64,000 nucleotides of DNA, taken from NCBI GenBank assembly GCA_019244185.1, contig JAFATB010000012.1, forward strand, positions 118,996-182,995, read 5' to 3'. A program made the position numbers and the translations under genes. Of this stretch, positions 41,741 to 51,225 are shown piece by piece (the stretch's first letter is position 1; each line of letters begins with the position of its first letter). Below the pieces are notes generated by a model. That model worked only from the letters and a program-made list of their open reading frames with translations, was not told the DNA's origin and did not search any database. The stretch comes from Acidobacteriota bacterium. Its GTDB lineage: Bacteria > Acidobacteriota > Thermoanaerobaculia > Gp7-AA8.

Positions 41741-44700
41741 ATGCGCGATCAGGTCCTCATCGTTGCGGCGGAGCACGCGGCCGAGACCCCCGCCGAGATC
41801 GCGCGTGCTCTCCGCTACACGCCGGTCATCGCCGGCACGGAAGCCGAGGCGTTCGCGCTCATCGACCGCGAGCCGTTTCGCCTCATCGCCGTGAGCAGCG
41901 ACTCCGCGTGGCGGCGCGTTCGAGACGCGGCGGAGAGCAAACAGCCGATGACGCGCGTGCTCGAATTGCCCGCGAGCGCCAGCGACGACGCGGTCATCCG
42001 TCAGCTGATGGTGCGTTATCTCTCGCCCGCGTCGTCCGACCGCGCGCGCTTCACGACGGAAGAGCGCTATCGCTTTCTGTCGAACATTCTCGAGACCTTC
42101 ACCGGCACGCTCGAACTGCGCGAGGTGCTGCGCCGCATCGTCGTCGTGACGCGCGAGCAGTTCGGCGCGGACCGCGCGTGGCTGCTGCATCCCGTGCACG
42201 AGCAGGCGGAGTTCGCGAAAGTCGCGTTCACGACCGCGGCGCCGGGCGCGGAAGGCGATCTCACGGACACCGGTCCCGTGCCGCTCACCGGCTCGCGCGC
42301 GCTGATCCGCCGCGCGATGGAGACGCCGCATCCCGTCGTCGTGATGGCGAACGACGCCGACCTCGACCCCGAGCTCGCGCAGCGCTTCCAGATCGAGTCC
42401 GCGATCATGCAGGTGCTGCGTCCGCGCGAAGAAGAGCCATGGGCGTTCGGCATGCACCACTGCGACGCGCGCCGCGAGTGGACAGACGAGGAAGTCTCGC
42501 TCTTCCACGAGATCGGCCGCTACGCCACGCTCGCGCTCAACAACACGCTGCTGCACAACCGCTCCGTGCGCGAGATGGCGAAGGTCAACGCGATCCTCGA
42601 CCAGATCCCCGAATCCGCCGCGATCTACGACGCGCACGGCAAGCTCGAACGGATGAACGCGGCCGCGCAACGCGAGCCGGCCGTGCTCTTCACGCCCGAT
42701 CCCGACGGCCGCGTGCGCGGCAACCGCCATCGCTACATCGATGGGAGTCCGCTGTCGGCCGAAGAGCTGCCGTCGATGCGCGCGCTGCGCGGCGAGCTCG
42801 TGAAGTCCGACTACCTCGTGCACGACGTGCGCTCGAACGACGACCGCGTCGTGAACCTCAAGGCCGCGCCGATCCGCGACACCGACGGCCGCATCGTCGG
42901 CTCGGTCGTGCTCTCGCGCGACGTCACCGACGAGCGCCAGAACGCGGAGCGCGAGGCGCGCCGCCGCAAACGCGCCGAAGCGCTCGCCGACCTCGGCCTC
43001 GAAGTCGTGGCCATGGAAGCGAGCTTCGACAACCTCGACGTCCCCGCCGCGCGCATCGCGCAGGCCGTGGCCGGCATGGTGCGCATCTACGTCTATCACC
43101 CCGTCACCGGCATGCTCGATCTCGTCGGCTTCGCCGCGACCGACAAGGAGAGCGCGCAGTTCCGCGACTACTACACGCGCAATCCGTATCGTCCCGGCGA
43201 AGGCTTGCCCGGCACGGTCTTCCAGATCGGACGCCCGCTGCTCTTCTTCGAAGTCCGCGGCGATGCGCTGCTCGACTTCGCGCGCGACGAGCAAGAGCGC
43301 GCCGTGAAGGCGGCGCTGCAGGAGCAGAGCCTCATCGCGACGCCCATCGAGTCGTACGGCGAGCGCGTCGGCGCCGTCGTAATCTCGCAGAACGATCCGC
43401 GCCGCAACTTCGACGCCGAGGATCTCGAGTTCGCGCAATCGGTCGCCGAACGCCTCGGCGCCGCGAGCCACATTCACCGCCTCACCCGCATCGCGCAGGA
43501 CGGCCATCGCGCGGCCGAAGAGCTGGCGCGGCGCGAAGTCGACGCGCGCGTGCGCTTCGAGGCCGTGCTCGAAAGCGCGCCGATCGGCATCGCCGTCATC
43601 TCCGCCGACGAGCTGCGCTTCGAGCTCGCCAACGCGCGCTTCGTCGACTACGCCGCGGAGTTCGGCAAGATCTCGTTCGACACGCGCCTCATCACGCTGC
43701 GCGCGGATGAAGTGCTGCCCGACGTCGAAGGCATCCTCAAACAGGTCGCGGATTCCGCCGAGCCGCGCGTCGACGTGGAGCTCGTCGTCGGCAAGCGCTA
43801 CGTCAATCGCATCATCTCGCCGGCGCGCGGCCGCTTCTCCGGCATCACGCAGAGCCTCACGGTGCTCGTGCAGGACGTCACCGATCAGGTGCGCGCGCGT
43901 CGCGAGATCGAAGACCTCGCCACGCAGATGGCCGAGCGCTCCGCGCGTCTCGACTCGATCCTCGGCTCGATGACGGACGGCCTGTGGGTCTACGACGCGA
44001 ACGCGCGCGTCGTCGACGTGAACCAGGCCGCGCTGAACATGTTCGGCCTCGCGTCGCGCGCGGAGGCGATCGAGCACGGTCGCTTCGACAAGCTCGATCT
44101 CCGCGACTCCGACGGCCGCGCCATCGCAGACTCCGAGATGCCGTACGCGCGCGCGCTCGCCGGGCAGACCGTTCCCGACTACCTCGCCGTCGGCAAGCAC
44201 CTCATCACCGGACGCGATCTCGATCTCTCGATCGCCGCGGCGCCGATCGAGAGCAAAGGCATCGTCGGCGCCGTGCTCGTGATCCGCGACATCACGGCGC
44301 TACAGGAGCTCGACCGCAAGAAAGACGAGTTCCTCTCTGTCGCCTCGCACGAGCTGCGCACGCCGCTCACGACGATCAAGGGCTACACGCAGCTGCTCGC
44401 GCAGACGGTCAACGATCTCGCGCCCGAAGAGCGCGCGACGTACATCAACGCGGTGCTCGGCGAGATCGAGCGGATGATGGGCCTCATCTCGGAACTGCTC
44501 GACGTCTCCCGCATCGAGACGAACCGCCTGCAGATCCATCCGCAGACGATCCGCTGGATCGAGTTCATCGAAGGGCGCGTCTCCGCGTTCCGCGTGCAGC
44601 ATCCGACGCGCGACATGCGCTTCGACGCGCACGCCGCGGAGTCGCTCGTCATCGCCGATCCCGATCGCATGCGCCAGGTCGTCGACAACCTGCTGTCGAA

Positions 44701-44998
44701 CGCGCTGAAGTATTCGCCGGAAGGCAGCGACATCGAGGTGCGCGTCGCCGAAGAAGAGGGCGTGATGCGCACGTCCGTGAGCGATCGCGGCATCGGCATT
44801 CCGAGAGACGAGATCCCGCAGCTCTTCGAGCGCTTCCACCGCGCGCGCAATGTCTCGAGCCGCTACTACGGCGGCCTGGGACTCGGCCTCTACATCGCCC
44901 GCGCGATCGTCGAAGCGCACGGCGGCGTGATCACGGTCGAGAGCGAAGAAGGCTCGGGGTCGACGTTCACGATGACGTTGCCGTTGAAGACCACGTAA
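41741..44998 (+). CDS. Large PAS/GAF sensor histidine kinase
   Basis: 1085 residues without membrane helices. The N-terminal 80 residues look like a receiver fold without a phosphoacceptor aspartate (FRLIAVSSDS where the acidic pocket should be). Then follow a GAF domain (about 100-280), a PAS segment (about 290-400), a second GAF (about 420-590) and two more PAS segments (about 600-850). The kinase core has the H box VASHELRTPLTTIKGY (H870), N box NLLSNALKYSPEG, DRGIGIP and GGLGLGLY. It probably phosphorylates the OmpR-type regulator downstream, although a repeat element separates the two genes. Its signal is unknown. Confidence 0.92.
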   Translation: MRDQVLIVAAEHAAETPAEIARALRYTPVIAGTEAEAFALIDREPFRLIAVSSDSAWRRVRDAAESKQPMTRVLELPASASDDAVIRQLMVRYLSPASSDRARFTTEERYRFLSNILETFTGTLELREVLRRIVVVTREQFGADRAWLLHPVHEQAEFAKVAFTTAAPGAEGDLTDTGPVPLTGSRALIRRAMETPHPVVVMANDADLDPELAQRFQIESAIMQVLRPREEEPWAFGMHHCDARREWTDEEVSLFHEIGRYATLALNNTLLHNRSVREMAKVNAILDQIPESAAIYDAHGKLERMNAAAQREPAVLFTPDPDGRVRGNRHRYIDGSPLSAEELPSMRALRGELVKSDYLVHDVRSNDDRVVNLKAAPIRDTDGRIVGSVVLSRDVTDERQNAEREARRRKRAEALADLGLEVVAMEASFDNLDVPAARIAQAVAGMVRIYVYHPVTGMLDLVGFAATDKESAQFRDYYTRNPYRPGEGLPGTVFQIGRPLLFFEVRGDALLDFARDEQERAVKAALQEQSLIATPIESYGERVGAVVISQNDPRRNFDAEDLEFAQSVAERLGAASHIHRLTRIAQDGHRAAEELARREVDARVRFEAVLESAPIGIAVISADELRFELANARFVDYAAEFGKISFDTRLITLRADEVLPDVEGILKQVADSAEPRVDVELVVGKRYVNRIISPARGRFSGITQSLTVLVQDVTDQVRARREIEDLATQMAERSARLDSILGSMTDGLWVYDANARVVDVNQAALNMFGLASRAEAIEHGRFDKLDLRDSDGRAIADSEMPYARALAGQTVPDYLAVGKHLITGRDLDLSIAAAPIESKGIVGAVLVIRDITALQELDRKKDEFLSVASHELRTPLTTIKGYTQLLAQTVNDLAPEERATYINAVLGEIERMMGLISELLDVSRIETNRLQIHPQTIRWIEFIEGRVSAFRVQHPTRDMRFDAHAAESLVIADPDRMRQVVDNLLSNALKYSPEGSDIEVRVAEEEGVMRTSVSDRGIGIPRDEIPQLFERFHRARNVSSRYYGGLGLGLYIARAIVEAHGGVITVESEEGSGSTFTMTLPLKTT

Positions 44999-45054
44999 GC
45001 GGCCGGCGCGGCCGGCTGCGCTGAAGGCCTAGCCAACGTGCACGTGCGGCTGGC
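44999..45054 (-). repeat. Dispersed intergenic repeat, copy C (inverted)
   Basis: On the minus strand it reads CAGCCGCACGTGC, GTTGGCTAGGCCTTCAGCG, CAGCCGGCCGCGCCGGCC, almost identical to copy B. It lies between the sensor kinase stop and the response regulator start. Confidence 0.65.
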
Positions 45055-45061
45055 GGAAGAG

Positions 45062-45067
45062 CACAAT
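45062..45067 (+). promoter_or_regulatory. -10-like element (CACAAT) of the response regulator gene
   Basis: CACAAT ends 6 bases before the GTG start and no Shine-Dalgarno is visible, consistent with a leaderless transcript. Confidence 0.35.
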
Positions 45068-45073
45068 TAGGGC

Positions 45074-45775
45074 GTGACGCTCGCGGAGACTCGCATCGCG
45101 CTCGTGGAGGATGATCCGGACCTCGCGTTCACGGTGCGGCTGAACCTCGAGCGCGCGGGCTACGTCGTCGGGAGTTTCGCGAACGGCCACGACGGACTGC
45201 GCGCGGTGCAGGCGGGCGGCTTCTCGTTTCTCATCCTCGATCTGAACCTGCCGGACCTCGACGGCTTCACGATCTGCCGCGAGCTGCGGTCGCATCCGCC
45301 GACCGCGAAGCTGCCGATTCTCATCCTCACGGCGCGCAGCGCGGAAGGCGATCGCATCATGGGACTCGAGCTCGGCGCGGACGACTACCTCACCAAGCCG
45401 TTCAGCGTCCGCGAGCTCCTCGCGCGCGTTGCCGCGGTCCTGCGCCGCGCGAAGGGAAGCGAGGGCGAAGGCGAGGTGTACGACGACGGCGAGCTGCGCA
45501 TCGATCCGCGCACGCTGCGCGTGCACGTGCGCGGCGAAGAGGTGAAGCTCGCAAAGAAAGAGTTCGAGCTCTTATGGATGCTCGTACGGCTGCGGCCCGC
45601 GGTCGTGCCGCGCGAGCGGATCCTCGCGGAGATCTGGCAGGTCGCCGAGGATGTGGAGACGCGGACGGTGGACGCGCATGTGCGGAACCTGCGGCGGAAG
45701 ATCGGAAAAGACCGCATCACCACGCTGATCGGCTCGGGCTATCGCTTCGAGGCAGCGCCGGGCTCGCCTAGTTGA
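45074..45775 (+). CDS. OmpR/PhoB-family response regulator
   Basis: 233 residues. The receiver domain has the acidic pair in VEDDPD, phosphoacceptor D56 in LILDLNLPD, T87 in LTARS and K108 in LTKPF. The C-terminal winged-helix DNA-binding domain (about 135-230) has LAKKEFELLWMLVR and VDAHVRNLRRKIG. It is likely the partner of the upstream kinase. It is followed by the DUF47/Pit phosphate-transport genes, so phosphate control is possible, but the kinase is not of the PhoR type. Confidence 0.94.
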   Translation: MTLAETRIALVEDDPDLAFTVRLNLERAGYVVGSFANGHDGLRAVQAGGFSFLILDLNLPDLDGFTICRELRSHPPTAKLPILILTARSAEGDRIMGLELGADDYLTKPFSVRELLARVAAVLRRAKGSEGEGEVYDDGELRIDPRTLRVHVRGEEVKLAKKEFELLWMLVRLRPAVVPRERILAEIWQVAEDVETRTVDAHVRNLRRKIGKDRITTLIGSGYRFEAAPGSPS

Positions 45776-45808
45776 CATAGAATTCGCCCGCCTTCCAGGA
45801 GGATGTTC

Positions 45809-46429
45809 GTGGCGCGCTTTCGACTGATCCCCCGTGAGGAGAAGTTCTACGACGACTTCAAGCTGATGGCGGACCAGCTCCGCCACGGCGCGCGCCTGCT
45901 CGAGCAGATGCTCGCCACCGATCCTCCCATCGCCGACAAAGAGCACGAGATCAAGGAAGTCGAGCATCAGTGCGACTTCCTCACTCACGGCATCATCCAG
46001 CGCCTCAACAAGACCTTCGTCACGCCGATCGACCGCGAAGACATCCACGAGCTCGCGCGCACGCTCGACGACGTCATGGACGCCATCGACAACGCCGCCG
46101 CGCTCTTCGCGCTCTACCGCATCGACCGCATCCGCACCGGCGCGCGCGAGCTCACGCGCATCATCATTCAGCAGACCGACGAGATCCGCGCCGCGGTCGA
46201 AGCGCTGGAGCGGCGCACCGGCGTGCTCGAACGCGCCATCGAGATCAACCGCCTCGAGAACGAGGCCGACCGCATTCACAAGCTCGCCATCGGCCAGCTC
46301 TTCGACGAAGAGACGAACCCGATCGTGGTCATCAAGTGGAAAGAGATCTACGACCTGCTCGAGGAAGCGACCGACGCCTGCGAAGACGTCGCGAACCTGC
46401 TCGAGAACGTCGTCGTGAAGCACGGCTGA
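45809..46429 (+). CDS. DUF47 (PhoU-like) Pit accessory protein
   Basis: 206 residues, all alpha. PhoU-like three-helix bundles are visible, with IKEVEHQCDFLTHGIIQRL and TFVTPIDREDIHELARTLDDVMD as the family signature. DUF47 proteins are encoded next to Pit transporters and are thought to regulate phosphate uptake. The start is GTG at 45809: AGGAGG ends 6 bases before it, whereas an ATG two codons earlier directly touches the ribosome site. The Pit gene begins 5 bases after the stop. Confidence 0.92.
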   Translation: MARFRLIPREEKFYDDFKLMADQLRHGARLLEQMLATDPPIADKEHEIKEVEHQCDFLTHGIIQRLNKTFVTPIDREDIHELARTLDDVMDAIDNAAALFALYRIDRIRTGARELTRIIIQQTDEIRAAVEALERRTGVLERAIEINRLENEADRIHKLAIGQLFDEETNPIVVIKWKEIYDLLEEATDACEDVANLLENVVVKHG

Positions 46430-46433
46430 ACCG

Positions 46434-47429
46434 ATGCTGCTGCTGACCGTCGTCGCGCTGATCACCGTCGCGCTCGCGTTCGACTACATCAACGGCTTTC
46501 ACGACGCCGCGAACTCCATCGCCACCGTCGTCTCGACGCGCGTGCTCTCGCCGGGGCAGGCCGTCATCTGGGCCGCCGCCTTCAACTTCATCGCCGCGTT
46601 CACCTTCGGTACGGCGGTGGCCAAGACCATCGGCAAGGGGATGATCGAGCTCTCCGCGGTGACGTTCGGCGTCATCTTCGGCGGGCTCATGGGCGCCATC
46701 ATCTGGGACCTCATCACCTGGTACTTCGGCCTGCCGACGAGCTCGTCGCACGCGCTCATCGGCGGCTACGCCGGCGCGGCCGTCGCGAATTACGGTCCCG
46801 ACGCGATCATCAGCTCCGGCTGGACGAAGACGCTCATCTACATCGTCATCGCCCCGCTCCTCGGCATGGTGCTGGCGTTTCTCATCAGCGTCCTCACGCT
46901 CCACGTGTTTCGACGCGCCACGCCACGCCGCGTCGACCGCGTGTTCCGCAAACTGCAGCTCGTCTCCGCCGCCGCGTACAGCCTGGGCCACGGCGGCAAC
47001 GACGCGCAGAAGACCATGGGCATCATCGCCGGCGTGCTCTTCACCGCCGGCTACATCAAGACCTTCGACATCTCGCTGTGGGTGATCCTCGCCGCGCACG
47101 CCGCGATCGCCCTCGGCACGCTCAGCGGCGGCTGGCGCATCATCCACACGATGGGCAGCAAGATCACGCGCCTGCAGCCGGTGGGCGGCTTTGCGGCCGA
47201 GACCGCCGGCGCGATCACGCTCTTCATGGCTACCTCGTTCGGCGTGCCGGTCAGCACCACGCACACGATCACCGGCGCGATCGTCGGCGTCGGCGCGACG
47301 CGGAGGCTCTCCGCCGTGCGCTGGGGCATCGCCGGGCGCATCGTCTGGGCGTGGGTGCTCACGATTCCGATGTCCGGCCTCATCGGCGCGATCGTGTTCT
47401 GGATCTGGCGCGCGTGCGGCGGGCGGTAG
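46434..47429 (+). CDS. pit: PiT-family low-affinity inorganic phosphate transporter
   Basis: 331 residues, about ten membrane helices, at the short end of the family. The duplicated family motif is present: GFHDAANSIATVVSTRVLSP near residue 21 and GHGGNDAQKTMGIIAG near 184, with the matching SSSHALIGG and VSTTHTITGAIVG loops. It carries phosphate in symport with cations. Close spacing with the DUF47 gene makes a two-gene operon. Confidence 0.94.
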   Translation: MLLLTVVALITVALAFDYINGFHDAANSIATVVSTRVLSPGQAVIWAAAFNFIAAFTFGTAVAKTIGKGMIELSAVTFGVIFGGLMGAIIWDLITWYFGLPTSSSHALIGGYAGAAVANYGPDAIISSGWTKTLIYIVIAPLLGMVLAFLISVLTLHVFRRATPRRVDRVFRKLQLVSAAAYSLGHGGNDAQKTMGIIAGVLFTAGYIKTFDISLWVILAAHAAIALGTLSGGWRIIHTMGSKITRLQPVGGFAAETAGAITLFMATSFGVPVSTTHTITGAIVGVGATRRLSAVRWGIAGRIVWAWVLTIPMSGLIGAIVFWIWRACGGR

Positions 47430-47463
47430 ACGCCGCGCCGCGGGCCGGCCGCAATTTTTCTCG

Positions 47464-47469
47464 TATACT
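47464..47469 (+). promoter_or_regulatory. -10 element (TATACT) of the rpmE operon
   Basis: TATACT lies 47 bases before the rpmE ATG. In contrast to many genes here, rpmE has a leader with a GAGGTAAG ribosome site. Confidence 0.5.
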
Positions 47470-47516
47470 CGCCGTTTCACAGCACCTGGACCGAGAAATC
47501 CATTCGAGGTAAGTTC

Positions 47517-47738
47517 ATGAAACCAGAGATCCATCCCAAGTATCAGCAGGTCAACGTGCACTGCGCGTGCGGCGAGCAGTGGACCACCGGCTCCACCCGC
47601 AAAGAGCTCCGCGTCGAGATCTGCTCGAAGTGCCACCCGTTCTTCACCGGCAAGCAGAAGCTCGTCGACACGGCAGGCCGCATCGACCGCTTCACCAAGA
47701 AATACGCGAAGGTCCCGGCCAAGGCGGCGGGCAAGTAA
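47517..47738 (+). CDS. rpmE: 50S ribosomal protein L31 (zinc-binding type)
   Basis: 73 residues. The four cysteines of the zinc form are present (C16, C18, C36, C39), with the conserved HPKYQQV and [18 protein letters not shown] segments. The stop codon overlaps the ATG of the DUF1385 gene by one base (TAATG). The order rpmE-DUF1385-prfA is a common bacterial arrangement. Confidence 0.97.
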   Translation: MKPEIHPKYQQVNVHCACGEQWTTGSTRKELRVEICSKCHPFFTGKQKLVDTAGRIDRFTKKYAKVPAKAAGK

Positions 47739-48769
47739 TGTCGTTCGGGCGCTCCTGGCGCGGCGCGGCGCGGCTCATCGCGGGGGCGTTCGGCGCCTTC
47801 ACGAACGGGATCACGTCCGCGATGCCGAGCCAGGGCGACCGCCCCGGCAGCGACCGTAACGTCGACATGCTCATCGGCGGTCAGGCCGTGCTCGAGGGCG
47901 TCATGATGCGCTCGCTGACCGGCTACTCCGTCGCGGTCCGCCAGCCGGATGGCGGCGTCTCCATCCGTAAGGACAAGCTGACCTCCGTCACCGCGAAGTA
48001 TCCGTTCCTCAAGTTCCCCGTCCTGCGCGGCTCGGTCGTTCTGATCCAGTCGCTCATCCTCGGCATGCGCGCGCTGAACTTCTCCGCGAGTGTCGCCGGC
48101 GAAGGGGAGGACGGCGAAACGGAGATGTCGAACTGGGCCATCGCCAGTTCGATGCTGCTCGCGCTCGTCCTCGGCGTCGGCCTCTTCATCCTCGCGCCGC
48201 TCGGCATCACCAATGCCATCCGCCACTGGCTGTGGCCGCACATGGGGAACGTCACGTACAACGCCGTCGACGGACTCCTGCGCGCGCTGTTCTTCTTCGT
48301 CTACATCGCCTCGATCTCGATGATGGACGAGATCCGCCGCGTGTTTCAGTACCACGGCGCCGAACACAAGACCGTGTTCACCTTCGAGGCGAACGAAGAT
48401 CTCACCGTCGAGAACGCCCGCGGCAAGTCGACGCTGCATCCGCGCTGCGGCACGAGCTTCCTGATGTTCGTCATGGCCATCTCGATCCTCGTCTTCTCGC
48501 TGATCCCCGCCACCGCGCCGTTCATCGCCAAGTTCGGCGCGCGCGTCGTGCTCATCCCGCTCATCGCCGGCCTCGCCTACGAGGTCATCCGCTTCTCCGC
48601 GCGCCACCTCGGCAATCCCGTCTGCCGCACGCTGATCCAGCCCGGCCTCTGGCTGCAGCGGATCACCACCAAAGAGCCGGACGACCAGCAGCTCGAGATC
48701 GCCCTCATCGCCCTCAAAGAAGCGCTGCTGTACGACGCCGTCGAGCCCGAGCAAGCCGCCGTCGCTTAG
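47738..48769 (+). CDS. DUF1385 (YqhQ-type) membrane protein
   Basis: 343 residues. It has the family N-terminus (IGGQAVLEGVMMRS), then four hydrophobic helices around YHGAEHKTVFTFE and STLHPRCGTSFLMFV, the most conserved DUF1385 blocks, and a C-terminal QPGLWLQRITTKEPDDQQLEIAL. The function is not established; the gene is nearly always beside rpmE and prfA, as here. It is coupled to rpmE by a one-base overlap. Confidence 0.93.
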   Translation: MSFGRSWRGAARLIAGAFGAFTNGITSAMPSQGDRPGSDRNVDMLIGGQAVLEGVMMRSLTGYSVAVRQPDGGVSIRKDKLTSVTAKYPFLKFPVLRGSVVLIQSLILGMRALNFSASVAGEGEDGETEMSNWAIASSMLLALVLGVGLFILAPLGITNAIRHWLWPHMGNVTYNAVDGLLRALFFFVYIASISMMDEIRRVFQYHGAEHKTVFTFEANEDLTVENARGKSTLHPRCGTSFLMFVMAISILVFSLIPATAPFIAKFGARVVLIPLIAGLAYEVIRFSARHLGNPVCRTLIQPGLWLQRITTKEPDDQQLEIALIALKEALLYDAVEPEQAAVA

Positions 48770-48820
48770 CGACTCTCCGCGCACACTCTTTCCTTCTCAT
48801 ATCTGAGGAGCGCCGTTGCC

Positions 48821-49891
<1,071 letters not shown>

Positions 49892-49902
49892 ACTCCGACC
49901 CG

Positions 49903-50115
49903 ATGCCCGCCACGCTCGAAGACGCGCGCCGGATTGCGATGGAACTGACGCGCGATGACCGGCTGCAACTTGCGGAAGAGCTTGCGGCGACTTCGTACGA
50001 TGCCCGCTGGCTGGCTTCCTGGCGTGCGGAGGTGAACCGTCGAGCGGCGGATCTCGAGAGCGGTGAAGATCCCGGCCTGACGCCGGACGAGTTCTGGTCT
50101 GACGACATCGCGTGA
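49903..50115 (+). CDS. Addiction-module antitoxin (RelB/ParD-like, TIGR02574 type)
   Basis: 70 residues. The pattern LTRDDRLQLAEELAATS, then WLASWRAEVNRRAADLESGE and LTPDEFWSDDIA, is that of the short helical 'addiction module component' antitoxins that neutralise ParE/RelE toxins. It lies 11 bases after prfA. Its stop overlaps the GTG of the toxin gene (GTGA), the normal coupling of such pairs. It appears intact, whereas the toxin is not. Confidence 0.85.
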   Translation: MPATLEDARRIAMELTRDDRLQLAEELAATSYDARWLASWRAEVNRRAADLESGEDPGLTPDEFWSDDIA

Positions 50116-50408
50116 GGGTCGTCTTCTCGAGCAACGCGCGTGCGGATCGTCGCGAGGCTCAGGCGTATTACGCGAGCAAGTCGCCGGCGGCGGCCGACGC
50201 CTTCCGCCGCGAGTTGCGGCACGCACTCCAATTTCTCACCGAGTTTCCCGCCGGCGCGCCCGTGTATTTCGACGACGTTCGCGCCAAAATCATGCGGAAC
50301 TTCCCGTACACGATCTTCTATCGCGTGATTCGAGACGGATCTTCGTCCTCGCCATCGCAAATCAAGCGCGCGATCCGCGGCAATATCCGGATCGCGAACG
50401 CATTCGCC

Positions 50409-50437
50409 TTGACAAATACGAACTCCGACCGCATATT
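50409..50437 (+). promoter_or_regulatory. Sigma-70-like promoter of arsM
   Basis: A perfect TTGACA (50409-50414), a 17-base spacer and CATATT (50432-50437), 30 bases before the arsM ATG. It is the best -35/-10 pair in the window. Confidence 0.65.
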
Positions 50438-50453
50438 CGCGAAAGCGAATGTG
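50432..50453. promoter_or_regulatory. Palindromic operator-like site over the arsM -10
   Basis: CATATTCGC (50432-50440) and GCGAATGTG (50445-50453) are inverted repeats matching at 8 of 9 positions around GAAA. The site covers the -10 and the likely transcription start, the position used by ArsR-type repressors. No arsR is seen in the window. Confidence 0.5.
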
Positions 50454-50467
50454 AGCGGAGGGTTCGT

Positions 50468-51214
50468 ATGGATATCAAAGAAGCGGTTCGCGACAAATAC
50501 GCGCAGGCTGCGCGCTCGGTGAGTTCGGGCAAGGCGTCGTGCTGCGGCGGGTCGGCGTGCGGGACGGCGGGTCCGATCACCTCGAATCTCTATGGCGATG
50601 AAACGGCGGGACTGCCGGAAGAGGCGCTGCTGGCGTCGCTCGGCTGCGGGAATCCGACGCTGCTCGCGGAACTGCATCCCGGCGAGACGGTGCTCGACCT
50701 CGGCAGCGGCGGCGGCATCGACGTCCTGCTTTCCGCGCGGCGCGTCGGACCGGAGGGGAAGGCGTACGGCCTCGACATGACGGACGAGATGCTCGCGCTG
50801 GCGAACGAGAACAAGCGCCGCGCGGGCGCGGAGAACGTGGAGTTCCTGCGCGGCGAGATCGAGCAGATCCCGCTGCCGGACGGCTCGGTCGACGTCATCC
50901 TCTCGAACTGCGTCATCAATCTCTCGACGGACAAGCCGCGCGTGCTCGCGGAAGCGTTCCGCGTGCTGCGGCCCGGCGGGCGCTTCGCGGTGTCCGACGT
51001 CATCCGCCGGCGCGAGGACATCCCCGAGGAGCTCGCGCGCGACGTCGAAGCGTGGACGGGCTGCATCGCCGGCGCGCTGCACGAGCGCGAGTACGCGCGG
51101 CTGCTCGCGGACGCCGGCTTCACGTCGATCGACATCGAGCCGGTGCGGGTTTACGAAGAGTATGGCGACGGCGCGTTCATGAGCGGTTTCGTCCGCGCGC
51201 GAAAGCCGTCGTAA
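50468..51214 (+). CDS. arsM: Arsenite S-adenosylmethionine methyltransferase
   Basis: 248 residues. The SAM motif is [20 protein letters not shown] (76-95). The three conserved cysteines that bind As(III) are present as C60 (LGCGNP), C148 (SNCVINL) and C199 (TGCIAGAL), and an N-terminal CCGGSAC cluster adds more thiols. ArsM methylates arsenite to volatile or excretable forms. It is preceded by a strong promoter with a palindrome over the -10, suggesting metalloid-responsive repression. An O-methyltransferase gene follows 11 bases after the stop. Confidence 0.95.
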   Translation: MDIKEAVRDKYAQAARSVSSGKASCCGGSACGTAGPITSNLYGDETAGLPEEALLASLGCGNPTLLAELHPGETVLDLGSGGGIDVLLSARRVGPEGKAYGLDMTDEMLALANENKRRAGAENVEFLRGEIEQIPLPDGSVDVILSNCVINLSTDKPRVLAEAFRVLRPGGRFAVSDVIRRREDIPEELARDVEAWTGCIAGALHEREYARLLADAGFTSIDIEPVRVYEEYGDGAFMSGFVRARKPS

Positions 51215-51217
51215 CAT
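51212..51217 (+). promoter_or_regulatory. -10-like element (TAACAT) overlapping the arsM stop
   Basis: TAACAT ends 8 bases before the ATG at 51226, with no Shine-Dalgarno. It may give the O-methyltransferase gene its own leaderless transcript. Confidence 0.35.
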
Positions 51218-51225
51218 CGCACGCG

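Larger units (their letters stand above)
50112..50522 (+). pseudogene. ParE/RelE-type toxin gene, frameshifted
   Basis: The first 75 residues follow the ParE plan (DRREAQAYYASKSPAAADAF, IMRNFPYTIFYRVIRDG). From about 50337 the frame leaves the family: it continues as Ser-rich sequence to a stop at 50522, inside arsM. In the frame two bases on, the ParE C-terminus is found at once (RIFVLAIANQARDP). Inserting one 4-base unit (ACGG) at the GACGGATC site would restore a continuous toxin, so a slipped-strand deletion is the simplest explanation. The product is probably inactive. A sequencing error is the alternative. Confidence 0.75.
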
